64,000 nucleotides of DNA from Novosphingobium guangzhouense (GTDB lineage: Bacteria > Pseudomonadota > Alphaproteobacteria > Sphingomonadales > Sphingomonadaceae), in assembly GCF_002896965.1 (NCBI RefSeq), contig NZ_LYMM01000095.1, positions 62,001-126,000 on the forward strand, in the 5' to 3' direction. Below the pieces are notes generated by a model. That model was not told the origin of the DNA. It saw only the letters and a program-made list of their open reading frames with translations, and ran no database searches. Shown here piece by piece: positions 8,151-15,481 of this stretch. A program made the position numbers and the translations under genes. Position 1 is the stretch's first letter. Every line of letters begins with the position of its first letter.

Positions 8151-8498
8151 ATGGAAGCGCGAAGCTGGAGCCGTCATATCGTCGAGAAGGATGTTGCCTG
8201 CCTTGTCGGTGGGGAACGGCAAAAGGCCTTCCTCTACGACCTTTCGATCGGCGGCTGCATGTTCGAGATGGACCGCGATCGCGACGTGCGCGAACGCGCG
8301 GTCACCCTCGATCTTCATGACAACGGAACGATGGAGGGCCAGGTCGTCTGGCAGATCGGCCGCTGCGTGGGGCTGCGCTTCGATGCGCTGATACCCGAAG
8401 CGGTGGTGCGCCGGCTGGGGTTTGTTCCGCCGTCAGAGGCGTTTTGCGCGCAGTTGCCGCGGGACCGGGGCGGCCACCCGCTGCCGCCGCAACCCTGA
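8151..8498 (+). CDS. PilZ-domain protein
   Basis: A 115-residue single-domain protein. DLSIGGCMFEMD (residues 30-41) matches the second PilZ motif (D/N-x-S-x-x-G-G) and VVWQIGRCVGLRF matches the closing strands. The N-terminal RxxxR ligand motif of true c-di-GMP receptors is not clear, so binding is uncertain. The last 20 residues are Arg/Pro-rich and not conserved in the fold. It lies between the stress kinase and phyR, and a long hairpin abuts its start codon. Confidence 0.65.
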   Translation: MEARSWSRHIVEKDVACLVGGERQKAFLYDLSIGGCMFEMDRDRDVRERAVTLDLHDNGTMEGQVVWQIGRCVGLRFDALIPEAVVRRLGFVPPSEAFCAQLPRDRGGHPLPPQP

Positions 8499-8537
8499 TC
8501 GGGCAAGCGGCGGCGCGCAAGGGGCCGCTCCGGGAAC

Positions 8538-9329
8538 TCAGGCGTGGGTGCGGGTCGAGTTGAAGAACAGCGCCTGGCTGATCGCGGCGCGCACGGTGTT
8601 TTCCTGGAACGGCTTGGTGACCAGATAAGTCGGTTCCGGCCGTTCGCCGGTCAGCAGGCGTTCGGGATAGGCGGTGATGAAGATCACCGGCACGTCGCCG
8701 AAGCGCAGCAGGTCTTCCACCGCATCGATGCCCGAACTGCCGTCGGCCAGCTGGATGTCGGCAAGGACGAGGCCCGCCGGGTGGCGACCGAAGATCTCGA
8801 CTGCCTGTTCGTGCGTGGCAGCGGTGCCGACCACGGTATGGCCAAGATCGGTAACAAGGCCCTCCAGCTGCATCGAGATAAGCGGCTCGTCTTCGATGAT
8901 GAGTACGCGCGTGGCGGTTTCGCCTTCGATTTCCGTGATCGCCTGTGCGACCAGAACATCGACCTCCTGCGGTTCAAGGCCCAGGATGACAGCGGCTTCC
9001 TCACGCGTGAATTCTTCCACGGTGGTCAGCAGAAGCGCCTGGCGATGAGTGGGGGCAACGGCGGCAAGGCGTTCGCGGGCCGCCTGTTCGTGTGCGCCGC
9101 CTGCCTCGCCGGTCGGTTCTTCGACATGGCCGGTGGACCAGATGCGGGTGAAGGCTTCGTAGAGGGCCGCGCGGCTGTGCGCGATCGCATCGCGCAAGGA
9201 GCGGTCGGCCAGCGCAGCTTCGAGCGTGGCCCGGACATAGGCGTCGCCGGAATGCTGCGAGCCGGTGAGCGCACGCGCGTAGCGGCGCAGGTAGGGCAGC
9301 TGGATCGCAATCTGATCAGAGACGGACAT
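8538..9329 (-). CDS. phyR: Anti-anti-sigma response regulator PhyR
   Basis: A 263-residue master regulator of the general stress response. Residues 1-125 are a sigma-like domain mimicking EcfG regions 2 and 4 but degenerate for DNA contact. Residues 140-255 are a receiver with Glu146/Asp147, phosphoacceptor Asp191 (VLADIQLAD), Thr219 (FITAYPE) and Lys239 (TKPF). Phosphorylation opens the protein so that the sigma-like domain binds NepR and frees EcfG. It is transcribed away from the second sigma gene; the overlapping promoter at 9474-9500 would give a leader of about 140 nt. Confidence 0.93.
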   Translation of the reverse strand: MSVSDQIAIQLPYLRRYARALTGSQHSGDAYVRATLEAALADRSLRDAIAHSRAALYEAFTRIWSTGHVEEPTGEAGGAHEQAARERLAAVAPTHRQALLLTTVEEFTREEAAVILGLEPQEVDVLVAQAITEIEGETATRVLIIEDEPLISMQLEGLVTDLGHTVVGTAATHEQAVEIFGRHPAGLVLADIQLADGSSGIDAVEDLLRFGDVPVIFITAYPERLLTGERPEPTYLVTKPFQENTVRAAISQALFFNSTRTHA

Positions 9330-9473
9330 TCAAGTTCCTCAGGCCTAGGGGAAGTCAGCTTCCCGATTGTACGTCGAACGGGCGCCCTTGCGCCTGAAGG
9401 CCGGTGTCGATTGTCTGACTCCGCCGGGCGTATAGGGCAACCGGAAAATTTTTTGCGACGAGACGCTTTCTCG

Positions 9474-9500
9474 GGAACCAACGAGGGGGCGCTACGTTCC
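9474..9500. promoter_or_regulatory. Overlapping divergent EcfG-type promoters (sRNA candidate / phyR)
   Basis: Rightward: GGAAC (9474-9478), 16 bp, CGTT (9495-9498), an exact EcfG consensus. Leftward: GGAAC (9500-9496), 16 bp, GGTT, toward phyR. The arrangement is GGAAC-N17-GTTCC, as at 6280 and 22534. Confidence 0.75.
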
Positions 9501-9504
9501 CACA

Positions 9505-9603
9505 TTATCACCACTGGCTCCCCCACCCCCCCCCGCAAACCGGTGGTGATCCGATCCCGGAGGCCCTCGACCACTCTCAAGGTGGTCGGGGGCCTCAATT
9601 TTT
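9505..9603 (+). ncRNA. Candidate GsrN-like stress sRNA
   Basis: An exact EcfG promoter (9474-9498) and a strong terminator bracket about 99 nt with no reading frame. The 5' half folds as ATCACCACTGG (9507-9517) with CCGGTGGTGAT (9540-9550), 11 bp with one G-U pair, exposing a 22-nt loop of which 16 are C, including a run of nine. A 9-nt linker leads to the terminator (9560-9574 with 9582-9596, 15 bp with one G-U, then AATTTTT). This layout matches Caulobacter GsrN, an EcfG-class sRNA whose C-rich loop activates katG. The exact start (about 9504-9506) is estimated from the promoter. The downstream sigma gene has its own promoter, so this is not simply its leader. Confidence 0.7.
9560..9603 (+). 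terminator. Rho-independent terminator of the sRNA candidate
   Basis: GAGGCCCTCGACCAC pairs with GTGGTCGGGGGCCTC (one G-U) over a 7-nt loop, followed by AATTTTTA. It stops rightward transcription 170 bp before the second sigma gene. Confidence 0.88.
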
Positions 9604-9711
9604 ATGCGCTCCGTTTGTTCCCGCGAAGGAGTGATATGGCGGGGGGAATATTCGGTTCGTCGCTGTTTTCTTTCGGCTCCACCGTCGACGCGCGGTAAAT
9701 TGGCGGCTCCG

Positions 9712-9737
9712 GGAACCAAATTCATCGCATCGCCGTT
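9712..9737 (+). promoter_or_regulatory. EcfG-type promoter of the second sigma gene
   Basis: GGAAC (9712-9716), 17 bp, CGTT (9734-9737), with the -10 ending 37 bp before the ATG at 9775. It predicts that this sigma factor is itself a general-stress gene. Confidence 0.7.
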
Positions 9738-9774
9738 AGCTACCCGACTGGTTTTCTCAGAGGAGGGTAACGCA

Positions 9775-10431
9775 ATGTCGACCGTGGTCGAAGCAGGCGT
9801 CGAAGGGGTCCAGCCCGAGAAGGTCGCACTCAGCGACCGTGATTTCCGCCGCGCACTGGCAGAGGTAGCGCCGCATCTGCGTGCATTCGCACGCGGTCTG
9901 TGCGGCTGCCGTGACCGTGCGGACGATCTGGCGCAGGAAGCCATGCTGCGGGCCTGGGCCGCGCGTGAGCGTTATGCCGCCGGCACCAATTTCAAGGCGT
10001 GGACCTTCACGATCCTGCGCAATCACTTCTATTCCGAAGCCCGTCGCGCCCGCTTTCATGGCGAGTACGATGAACTGGCTGCGGAACGCATCCTGCGTGC
10101 CGAAGCCGGTCAGGAAAGCGCCATTGAACTGGCTGACGTCCTGCGCGCGCTGACGGCTATCCCTGAAACCTATCGCGAAGCCCTGGTGCTCGTTGCGGCC
10201 GGCAATCTTTCCTACGAGGAAATCGCCGAGATCTGCGGTATTGCTCTTGGCACCGTGAAGAGCCGCATCTGCCGCGCCCGCGCGATGCTGTCCAAGATCA
10301 TCGAATCCGGTCAGCTTCCGGACTTCCGCCACAACTTCGTCCTCGGCGGCGAGGCTATCGACGCTTTCTTCGGCGAACTTGCAAAGATCGCCAATGTCGA
10401 TGCGAGCCTTGTCCAGCGCGTGGCCGCCTGA
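9775..10431 (+). CDS. Second EcfG-type sigma factor with C-terminal extension
   Basis: A 218-residue ECF sigma factor. Region 2 (about 28-92) has DDLAQEAMLRAWAARERYAAG and WTFTILRNHFYSEARR; region 4 (about 125-176) has ETYREALVLVAAGNLSYEEIAEICG and GTVKSRICRARAML. It closely resembles the product of 5396-5944 but carries about 40 extra residues after region 4 (from SGQLPDF to the end), which are not part of the usual EcfG length. AGGAGGG lies 8 bp before the ATG. It has no nepR partner of its own, so NepR from 5937-6125 may control both. The receiver gene follows directly. Confidence 0.88.
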   Translation: MSTVVEAGVEGVQPEKVALSDRDFRRALAEVAPHLRAFARGLCGCRDRADDLAQEAMLRAWAARERYAAGTNFKAWTFTILRNHFYSEARRARFHGEYDELAAERILRAEAGQESAIELADVLRALTAIPETYREALVLVAAGNLSYEEIAEICGIALGTVKSRICRARAMLSKIIESGQLPDFRHNFVLGGEAIDAFFGELAKIANVDASLVQRVAA

Positions 10432-10447
10432 TCAGGAAAAAGTCGCC

Positions 10448-10870
10448 TTGGGCTCCGTCATTTCCAGCGCCGGCAAGATACTCATCGTAGAGGACGAATT
10501 TCTTGTCGCGCTGCAACTGGAGGACATTCTTGCCGATGGCGGTCATGCCGTCGTCGGTACGGTGCCCGACATGGCTTCACTGGGAAGCCTGGGCGATGTT
10601 CCGGATGTCGCGCTTGTCGATCTCAACCTGCGGGACGGGCTGACCGGCCCCGCTATCGCCCACGACCTTTCGGGCCGCTACGGTGCGCGCGTCATCTATG
10701 TCACGGCCAATCCCGGACAGATAGATACCCCGGCCGCCACCGCCATCGGGGTCGTCCAGAAACCTTTTACCCGGCAGGCGATCCTCGCCGCGATCTCCTA
10801 CGCTCTTGCAGGGTGCCCGGACAGCGCCCGTCCGCTGGAGCTGGAGCCGCTGCGACAGCAAACCGCCTGA
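10448..10870 (+). CDS. Single-domain response regulator
   Basis: A 140-residue receiver without an output domain: Glu15/Asp16, phosphoacceptor Asp58 (VALVDLNLRDG), Thr86 (VIYVTANPG) and Lys105 (VQKPF). The sequence is closest in style to the PhyR receiver and to the single-domain regulators, such as SdrG, that feed the sphingomonad stress response. I prefer the TTG at 10448, 7 bp after AGGAAAAA; an ATG at 10400 inside the sigma gene has no ribosome site. It is probably co-transcribed with the sigma factor from 9712 and may act as a phosphate relay or sink. Confidence 0.78.
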   Translation: MGSVISSAGKILIVEDEFLVALQLEDILADGGHAVVGTVPDMASLGSLGDVPDVALVDLNLRDGLTGPAIAHDLSGRYGARVIYVTANPGQIDTPAATAIGVVQKPFTRQAILAAISYALAGCPDSARPLELEPLRQQTA

Positions 10871-10949
10871 CGAATTCACGATTTAGGAGAGGGGCCATAA
10901 GAGCCCGCGCCCGATACAACACAACAGGGCGTGAGAAGAAGGCGAGAGG

Positions 10950-11204
10950 ATGAACCAAGTCGTCCTGCAAAGCCTGCAATACTATGGCGCCGCTGCGGGA
11001 ACCGTGGCGGCGCTTATCGTATCGCTCGACCTTGGCCGCAAATGGACCGGCTGGGGCTTCGTGATCTTCGTTACCAGTTCGATCGCGCTTGTCGCATGGG
11101 GCTTTCTTGACGATCAGGCCGCGGGGATCGGCCTTCAGAACGTGGCTTTGTTCGCGATCAACTGCGTGGGCGTATGGCGCTATCTGCTGCGGCGGAGGCA
11201 ATAA
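10950..11204 (+). CDS. Small inner-membrane protein of unknown function
   Basis: An 84-residue protein with three predicted membrane segments (about residues 11-28, 34-51 and 59-78) and a basic C-terminus (RYLLRRRQ). GGCGAGAGG precedes the ATG. I do not recognise the family. It lies 80 bp after the receiver gene on the same strand and could belong to that transcript. Confidence 0.55.
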   Translation: MNQVVLQSLQYYGAAAGTVAALIVSLDLGRKWTGWGFVIFVTSSIALVAWGFLDDQAAGIGLQNVALFAINCVGVWRYLLRRRQ

Positions 11205-11311
11205 TCTTGGCATCGGCTGGGCTTGTTCAAGCGAGCCGGTCACGCAAAACGAAGGGCGTGGCAGCCGCAGCCACCACGCCCCCGCTGCTCAGGCATCGGT
11301 CCTAGAGGGTT

Positions 11312-11776
11312 TCAGACCGCGCCGAGCGCGTGCTCTCCGGCTTCACCCTGCCTGATGGGCTTGCCGGTCAACAGCTTGAAGGCGCTTTTAAGGCCCATGT
11401 CCGAAGTCCAGACTTCGGCGTCCTCGATATCGAAGCGCAGCATGACCACGGATGCATCGGTCTTGCCTTCGGGGAACCATGCCTCGACCGCGTTGCTCCA
11501 GTGCTTGTCGCGCACCGCAGGATCGGTTTCCTCCACCAGAGTGCCGTCGATGCAGGCGAAGACCTCGTGGCCACGGGTCATGACCTGGCCCATGGCCTTG
11601 CCGCCGCTGCCGATGCGGTTGTCACGCTTGGTGAAGAACCAGATCGCGTGATGGGCTTCCTTGTCCAGCATCGCGGTCATCGGTTCAGCGTGAGAATGGC
11701 CGCTCTGCAGGCTCATCATGATGAAGGGGCTGGCCTGGAACGCTTTCCAGAACTGTTCGCGGATATCGTGATCCAT
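11312..11776 (-). CDS. Pyridoxamine 5'-phosphate oxidase-like general stress protein
   Basis: A 154-residue split-barrel flavin-binding-fold protein. It begins IREQFWKAFQASPFIMMSL and continues with AIWFFTKRDNRI, HEVFACIDGTLVEE and AWFPEGKTDASVVMLRFD, the pattern of the general-stress-protein-26 group. Enzymatic activity is unproven for most of this group; FMN or F420-type redox roles are possible. GAGGAGA lies before the ATG at 11776. The EcfG promoter at 11809-11834 indicates stress induction. Confidence 0.8.
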   Translation of the reverse strand: MDHDIREQFWKAFQASPFIMMSLQSGHSHAEPMTAMLDKEAHHAIWFFTKRDNRIGSGGKAMGQVMTRGHEVFACIDGTLVEETDPAVRDKHWSNAVEAWFPEGKTDASVVMLRFDIEDAEVWTSDMGLKSAFKLLTGKPIRQGEAGEHALGAV

Positions 11777-11808
11777 CGTCCGTCTCCTCTGTGACTGTTT
11801 GCCAGACC

Positions 11809-11834
11809 AACGCGCCATCAAGGGCTGGCGTTCC
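11809..11834 (-). promoter_or_regulatory. EcfG-type promoter for the PNPOx-like gene
   Basis: On the minus strand: GGAAC (11834-11830), 17 bp, CGTT (11812-11809). The -10 ends 32 bp before the ATG, as at the other stress genes here. Confidence 0.65.
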
Positions 11835-11875
11835 CCCGCGTTCATCGCAGGGGAAGCCCGGCCCGGCGGCAGGGC

Positions 11876-12358
11876 TTATTCGCGCGCGTCGCCCGGCAGT
11901 TCCTTTTCGGCCATCGCCAGTTCGCGAGGCTTGCGGGCCTCGAACACCTCGGCGATCTTCTTTTCCTCGGCGCTGGACAGTTCCTCGGCGGCTTCGGGGA
12001 ACATCTCCTCCTCTTCCTCGTCGATGTGATGGAGGTAGCGGTGGCGCATTTCCTTGAACTTGCTCAGCCAGGCCGACGAGCTCATGTCGATCTCGAACAG
12101 TTCGCCAAGGAAATCGTCGATCTCCTTGTGCTCGGAAACCGAGTGGCGCGCCTCGTCGCGCAAGTCGGGCTTGCCGAGCATCGTGGCGTAAAGCGATTCC
12201 TCTTCGGCGGCGGCGTGGGCCTGCAGTTCCTTGCGCAGTTCCTCGAAGAGTTCCTTGCGCTCGTCGCTGGCGCCCTGGGTGTCGCCCAGTTGATCAAGCA
12301 GCTTGCGGTGCTTGTCGTGATCGGCCTTGAGATCGCGGAAGATGCGTGCGTCTGCCAT
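11876..12358 (-). CDS. Hemerythrin HHE-domain protein
   Basis: A 160-residue four-helix protein with the iron-binding pattern of bacterial hemerythrins: DHDKHRKLL near residue 14, HAAAEEESLY near 52, HSVSEHKEIDDFL near 76 and RHRYLHHIDEEEEEMFP near 108. Such proteins sense or buffer oxygen, NO or iron. The tail is highly charged. AGGAGA precedes the ATG at 12358. A weaker EcfG-like element on the minus strand (GGAAA, 17 bp, CGTT, 12417-12392) could drive it, beside the divergent topoisomerase promoter. Confidence 0.85.
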   Translation of the reverse strand: MADARIFRDLKADHDKHRKLLDQLGDTQGASDERKELFEELRKELQAHAAAEEESLYATMLGKPDLRDEARHSVSEHKEIDDFLGELFEIDMSSSAWLSKFKEMRHRYLHHIDEEEEEMFPEAAEELSSAEEKKIAEVFEARKPRELAMAEKELPGDARE

Positions 12359-12389
12359 GGGTGTCTCCTGTGTTGTGTCTTTGCCTGAA

Positions 12390-12414
12390 GGAACGGCGGG
12401 AAGGCGTTCCGGTT
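12390..12414 (+). promoter_or_regulatory. EcfG-like promoter for topoisomerase IB
   Basis: GGAAC (12390-12394), 16 bp, GGTT (12411-12414). The -10 departs from CGTT at one base, as in the kinase promoter at 6280. It overlaps the weaker element facing the hemerythrin gene. Confidence 0.45.
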
Positions 12415-12473
12415 TCCGACAACCCGTTTGCGGCTCGCGCGTTCTGGACAGGGAGGGGCAATGGACAGACCGG

Positions 12474-13463
12474 ATGCTGATGACCCGCCAGACACTTACG
12501 CGCCTGAAATTTGCCGACGACGGTGCGCCCGGCATCACGCGAAAGGCGATGCGCGGGCGCAAGTGGGCCTACTTCGATACCGAGGGTGCGCGGATAAAGG
12601 ACCGGGAAGAGATCGACCGGCTCAACGCCATCGCCATGCCGCCCGCTTACGAGCGGTGCTGGTTCTCCGCCGATCCGGACGTCCACCTGCTGGCGACGGG
12701 TTATGACGCGCGGGGGCGCAAGCAGTATCGTTACCATCCCGACTGGCGGCTATCGCGCGAGGCGATGAAGTTCGACCGCTGCGTCCTGTTCGGCGAAGCC
12801 CTGCCGGTACTGCGCGCGCGGGTGGATGCCGACATCGCATCACGCAGGCTGACCCGCGAACGGGCGATCGCCTCGGTCGTCGCGCTGCTCGATACCGGGG
12901 CGATCCGCGTGGGGAACGAGTGCTACGCGCGCACCAACAAGAGCTTCGGTGCAACCACCCTGCGCAAACGCCACGCGAAGATAGAACGGGGCACGCTGTT
13001 GCTGCGCTTCAGGGGCAAGTCGGGCAAGCAGCAGGAGATCGCCTGCGACGATCCCGCGCTCGTGCGCTGCGTCAGGAAGATGCAGGATCTGCCCGGCCAG
13101 CACCTGTTCCGCTACGTCGACGAAGACGGCGCGGCTGTTCCCGTCCACAGCCATGACGTGAATGAATACCTTGCCGAAACGATGGGAGAGGGCTTCACTG
13201 CCAAGCACTTTCGCACCTGGGCGGCCAGCACGATGGCTTTCACGATGCTGGTGGCCAATCCGGGCCTGTCGCTGAAGGCGATGCTGGATGAAGTGGCGCA
13301 GTGCCTTGGCAATACGCCGGCGATCGCGCGCAAGTCCTACGTCCACCCGGCCGTGATCGCCGCGGCCAAGGGAGAGGTGGCCACACCCCGAAGCCTGCCG
13401 CGCAAGACCCGCTGGATGACGCGCGAGGAGCGGGGGTTGCTGGCGTTTCTCGAAAGCGCGTGA
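12474..13463 (+). CDS. DNA topoisomerase IB (poxvirus-like)
   Basis: A 329-residue enzyme that relaxes supercoiled DNA through a 3'-phosphotyrosine. The N-terminal domain has RGRKWAYFDTEG and GYDARGRKQYRYHPDW; the catalytic domain has IRVGNECYARTNKSFGATTLRKRH (Arg and Lys of the active site), HFRTWAAS and the nucleophile region ARKSYVHP. Family length is about 330-370, so the protein is complete. The ATG at 12474 (or 12480) is the first in frame with family sequence; GGGAGG lies somewhat far upstream. It is common in stress-regulated sets of alphaproteobacteria. Confidence 0.85.
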   Translation: MLMTRQTLTRLKFADDGAPGITRKAMRGRKWAYFDTEGARIKDREEIDRLNAIAMPPAYERCWFSADPDVHLLATGYDARGRKQYRYHPDWRLSREAMKFDRCVLFGEALPVLRARVDADIASRRLTRERAIASVVALLDTGAIRVGNECYARTNKSFGATTLRKRHAKIERGTLLLRFRGKSGKQQEIACDDPALVRCVRKMQDLPGQHLFRYVDEDGAAVPVHSHDVNEYLAETMGEGFTAKHFRTWAASTMAFTMLVANPGLSLKAMLDEVAQCLGNTPAIARKSYVHPAVIAAAKGEVATPRSLPRKTRWMTREERGLLAFLESA

Positions 13464-13473
13464 CCCTTTTTGC

Positions 13474-14676
13474 CTAGCGCGACGACGTCTTGTAGGCGCC
13501 CAGCGTCGCGATCAGCACCAGCACGCCGACGAGCGCCACGCCCGAACATGCAAGGGCGAGGTCTGAATTGCCGGTCGAGTCCACCATCCACCCGAACAGC
13601 GGCGGCCCGAATGCGGCGCCAAGGCTGAACAGGCCAAGGATCAGGCCATAAGTCGCGCCGTAGTTCTCCAGCGCGGCATAGCGGCTGGTGAAGTAGGCAA
13701 GCATGTCCACTTCGGCGCCGGCCGCAAGACCCAGCAGCAGGGCGGCGGGGACCGCCGGTCCGTCAAGCCACAGGATCACGCAGGCGATCACAGGAGAGGT
13801 CAGGAACAGCACCGCCACGCGCGGGGCGTGGAAGCGGTCGAACAGCCAGCCGACGAAGGCGCGGGCGAAGACCACCGCGATGCCGATGAAGGCGGCCACC
13901 CCTGCGGCCTGCGCGGGCGGCACGCCCCGGTCCACCAGCATCGGCACGAGATGGACGATGAGAGCCGCGACGATGACGCCCAGCAGGAAGCCGATCAGCG
14001 CGATCTGCAGGGTCTTGCGGGTGATCTCCATGCGCCCGCCGCGCTTGCGCGCGTCGGTGGCCGCGATACGCTCGCCCCGCCCGGTCAGGAGGCTTACCGG
14101 GATGCCGATCACCGCGATCACGATGGCGATGGCGTGAAGGCCGGTGCGCCAGCCCTGCGCCGCGATCACCGGGCCGAGCAGGGCGGGCGCGAGGATCGCG
14201 GCGATGCCCGATCCGGTCAGCATCAGCCCCAGCGCGAAGCCGCGCCCGGCGTCGAAGCGCAGCGATACCACGCGCGCCCAGATCGCCGGGGTCGTGCCGC
14301 AGCCGGCCAGCGATACCAGCAGCCACAGCGCGTACCATGCCGTCAGCGACGGTCCCGTCTCCGCCAGCGCGAGGAAGGCCAGCGGCGTTGCGATGTAGCT
14401 GGCGATGGCGATCGTGCGGTTGCCGAAGCGATCGGCAAGGCGGCCGACGACTGGTGCCGACAGGAAGATGCCCAGCTGCTGGAAGGTCGCCGCGCCCGAA
14501 ACTTCGGCGCGGGTCCAGCCGAAGTCGGCTTGCAGCGGCGTCACGAACAGGCCGAGCGAATAGAACCCCACCCCCATCATCCCCACCCCGATCGCGAGCG
14601 CGGCGGCAAGGACGGTGGGCCACCCGGCCGCGATTTCGCTACGGGCCGAAGGCGATGGGGGCGCAAGGTTGCTCAT
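13474..14676 (-). CDS. MFS transporter (monocarboxylate / oxalate-formate antiporter-like)
   Basis: A 400-residue 12-helix transporter. FGWTRAEVSGAATFQQLG after helix 1 and GRLADRFGNRT between helices 2 and 3 are the marks of the monocarboxylate-like MFS branch; GWLFDRFHAPR repeats the loop in the second half. The substrate is probably a small organic acid, but this is not certain. The ATG at 14676 begins just before the first family residues. It is divergent from the asparaginase-like gene. Confidence 0.82.
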   Translation of the reverse strand: MSNLAPPSPSARSEIAAGWPTVLAAALAIGVGMMGVGFYSLGLFVTPLQADFGWTRAEVSGAATFQQLGIFLSAPVVGRLADRFGNRTIAIASYIATPLAFLALAETGPSLTAWYALWLLVSLAGCGTTPAIWARVVSLRFDAGRGFALGLMLTGSGIAAILAPALLGPVIAAQGWRTGLHAIAIVIAVIGIPVSLLTGRGERIAATDARKRGGRMEITRKTLQIALIGFLLGVIVAALIVHLVPMLVDRGVPPAQAAGVAAFIGIAVVFARAFVGWLFDRFHAPRVAVLFLTSPVIACVILWLDGPAVPAALLLGLAAGAEVDMLAYFTSRYAALENYGATYGLILGLFSLGAAFGPPLFGWMVDSTGNSDLALACSGVALVGVLVLIATLGAYKTSSR

Positions 14677-14792
14677 GCTGACATCGGTGCCACGAACCAG
14701 CGCCGTTGTGCAGCTGCGAAATGGGGCGAAGCCGCAGGGCGAACATCCACGAAGCAATTGGAAACCGGCGCGTCCCGCAGTAAGGAACGCGC

Positions 14793-15284
14793 ATGATCCA
14801 GGCACCCATTCTCGTCATCACCACCGGCGGCACCATCGACAAGCAGTACTTCGACGCGCTGAGCGAGTACCAGATCGTCGAAAGCGTCATCGGCAAGCTG
14901 CTTGCCACCGCGCGCGTGGCGCATCCGTTCCGCGTCGTCGAACTGCTGCGCAAGGACAGCCTTGAACTGACCGACGAGGACCGCGCGCTGATCGCCGCGA
15001 CGGTGGCAGGCGCGCCGGAAAGCCACGTCGTCATCACTCACGGCACCGACACGATGACCGATACCGCCGCCGTGCTGGCCCCGATCGAGGGCAAGACGGT
15101 GGTGATGTGCGGCGCCATGCAGCCCGCCCGCTTTGCCGAAAGCGACGCCGCTTTCAATCTGGGCATGGCGTTCGGCTGCTGCCAGTCGGCCGGACCGGGC
15201 ATCTGGATCACGATGAGCGGCACCGTTTTCGATGCGCTGAAGGTCCGCAAGGACCGCGAGGCGGGCAAGTTCGTCGCCCGATAA
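14793..15284 (+). CDS. Asparaginase N-terminal-domain protein (half-length)
   Basis: A 163-residue protein with both nucleophile motifs of type I/II L-asparaginases: TTGGTIDK (Thr-11) and HGTDTMTDTA (Thr-Asp pair). The family is normally 320-350 residues; here the protein stops after the first Rossmann-like domain with a clean stop, and no second-domain remnant follows. Single-domain asparaginase-like proteins are known but poorly characterised. AAGGAACG lies before the ATG. The enzyme may be an amidase with another substrate. Confidence 0.75.
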   Translation: MIQAPILVITTGGTIDKQYFDALSEYQIVESVIGKLLATARVAHPFRVVELLRKDSLELTDEDRALIAATVAGAPESHVVITHGTDTMTDTAAVLAPIEGKTVVMCGAMQPARFAESDAAFNLGMAFGCCQSAGPGIWITMSGTVFDALKVRKDREAGKFVAR

Positions 15285-15317
15285 GCCTCCCTTAACTATT
15301 GCAATCGTTGTGAACCG

Positions 15318-15464
15318 CCGGGTCTAGGGACAGCTCCCTAGGTCCGGGTTCGCAGGTCAATAACCGGGCCTTAGTACCTTTTTCGGGTACGGTGGCCGGT
15401 TCGCGGTCCCCGGCGCTCCATACGGAGACGCGCGCCCCGCAACGAAGCGTCGCGCGCGTCTCCG
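15318..15464 (+). other. Structured 5' leader of the PAS-kinase operon
   Basis: Three stem-loops lie in series. The first is 15318-15347: CTAGGGA/TCCCTAG extended to 13 pairs including two G-U. The second is 15374-15390: GTACC/GGTAC with a T-rich loop. The third is 15423-15464: a perfect 12-bp stem CGGAGACGCGCG/CGCGCGTCTCCG with an 18-nt loop. The last one ends 17 bp before the chosen start codon. The region is too ordered for ordinary spacer; a regulatory RNA is inferred. Confidence 0.45.
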
Positions 15465-15481
15465 GCATGACAGGACACGCG

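Noticed and set aside
9505..9603. The hairpin region as a simple attenuator of the second sigma gene
   Set aside because: The sigma gene has its own promoter after the terminator (9712-9737), so an independent RNA explains the region better. An attenuator role is not fully excluded.
12395..12410. GGAAC and GTTCC near the hemerythrin gene read as another bidirectional promoter
   Set aside because: The two half-sites are 11 bp apart, not 17. Only the rightward GGAAC-N16-GGTT and a weaker leftward GGAAA-N17-CGTT fit.
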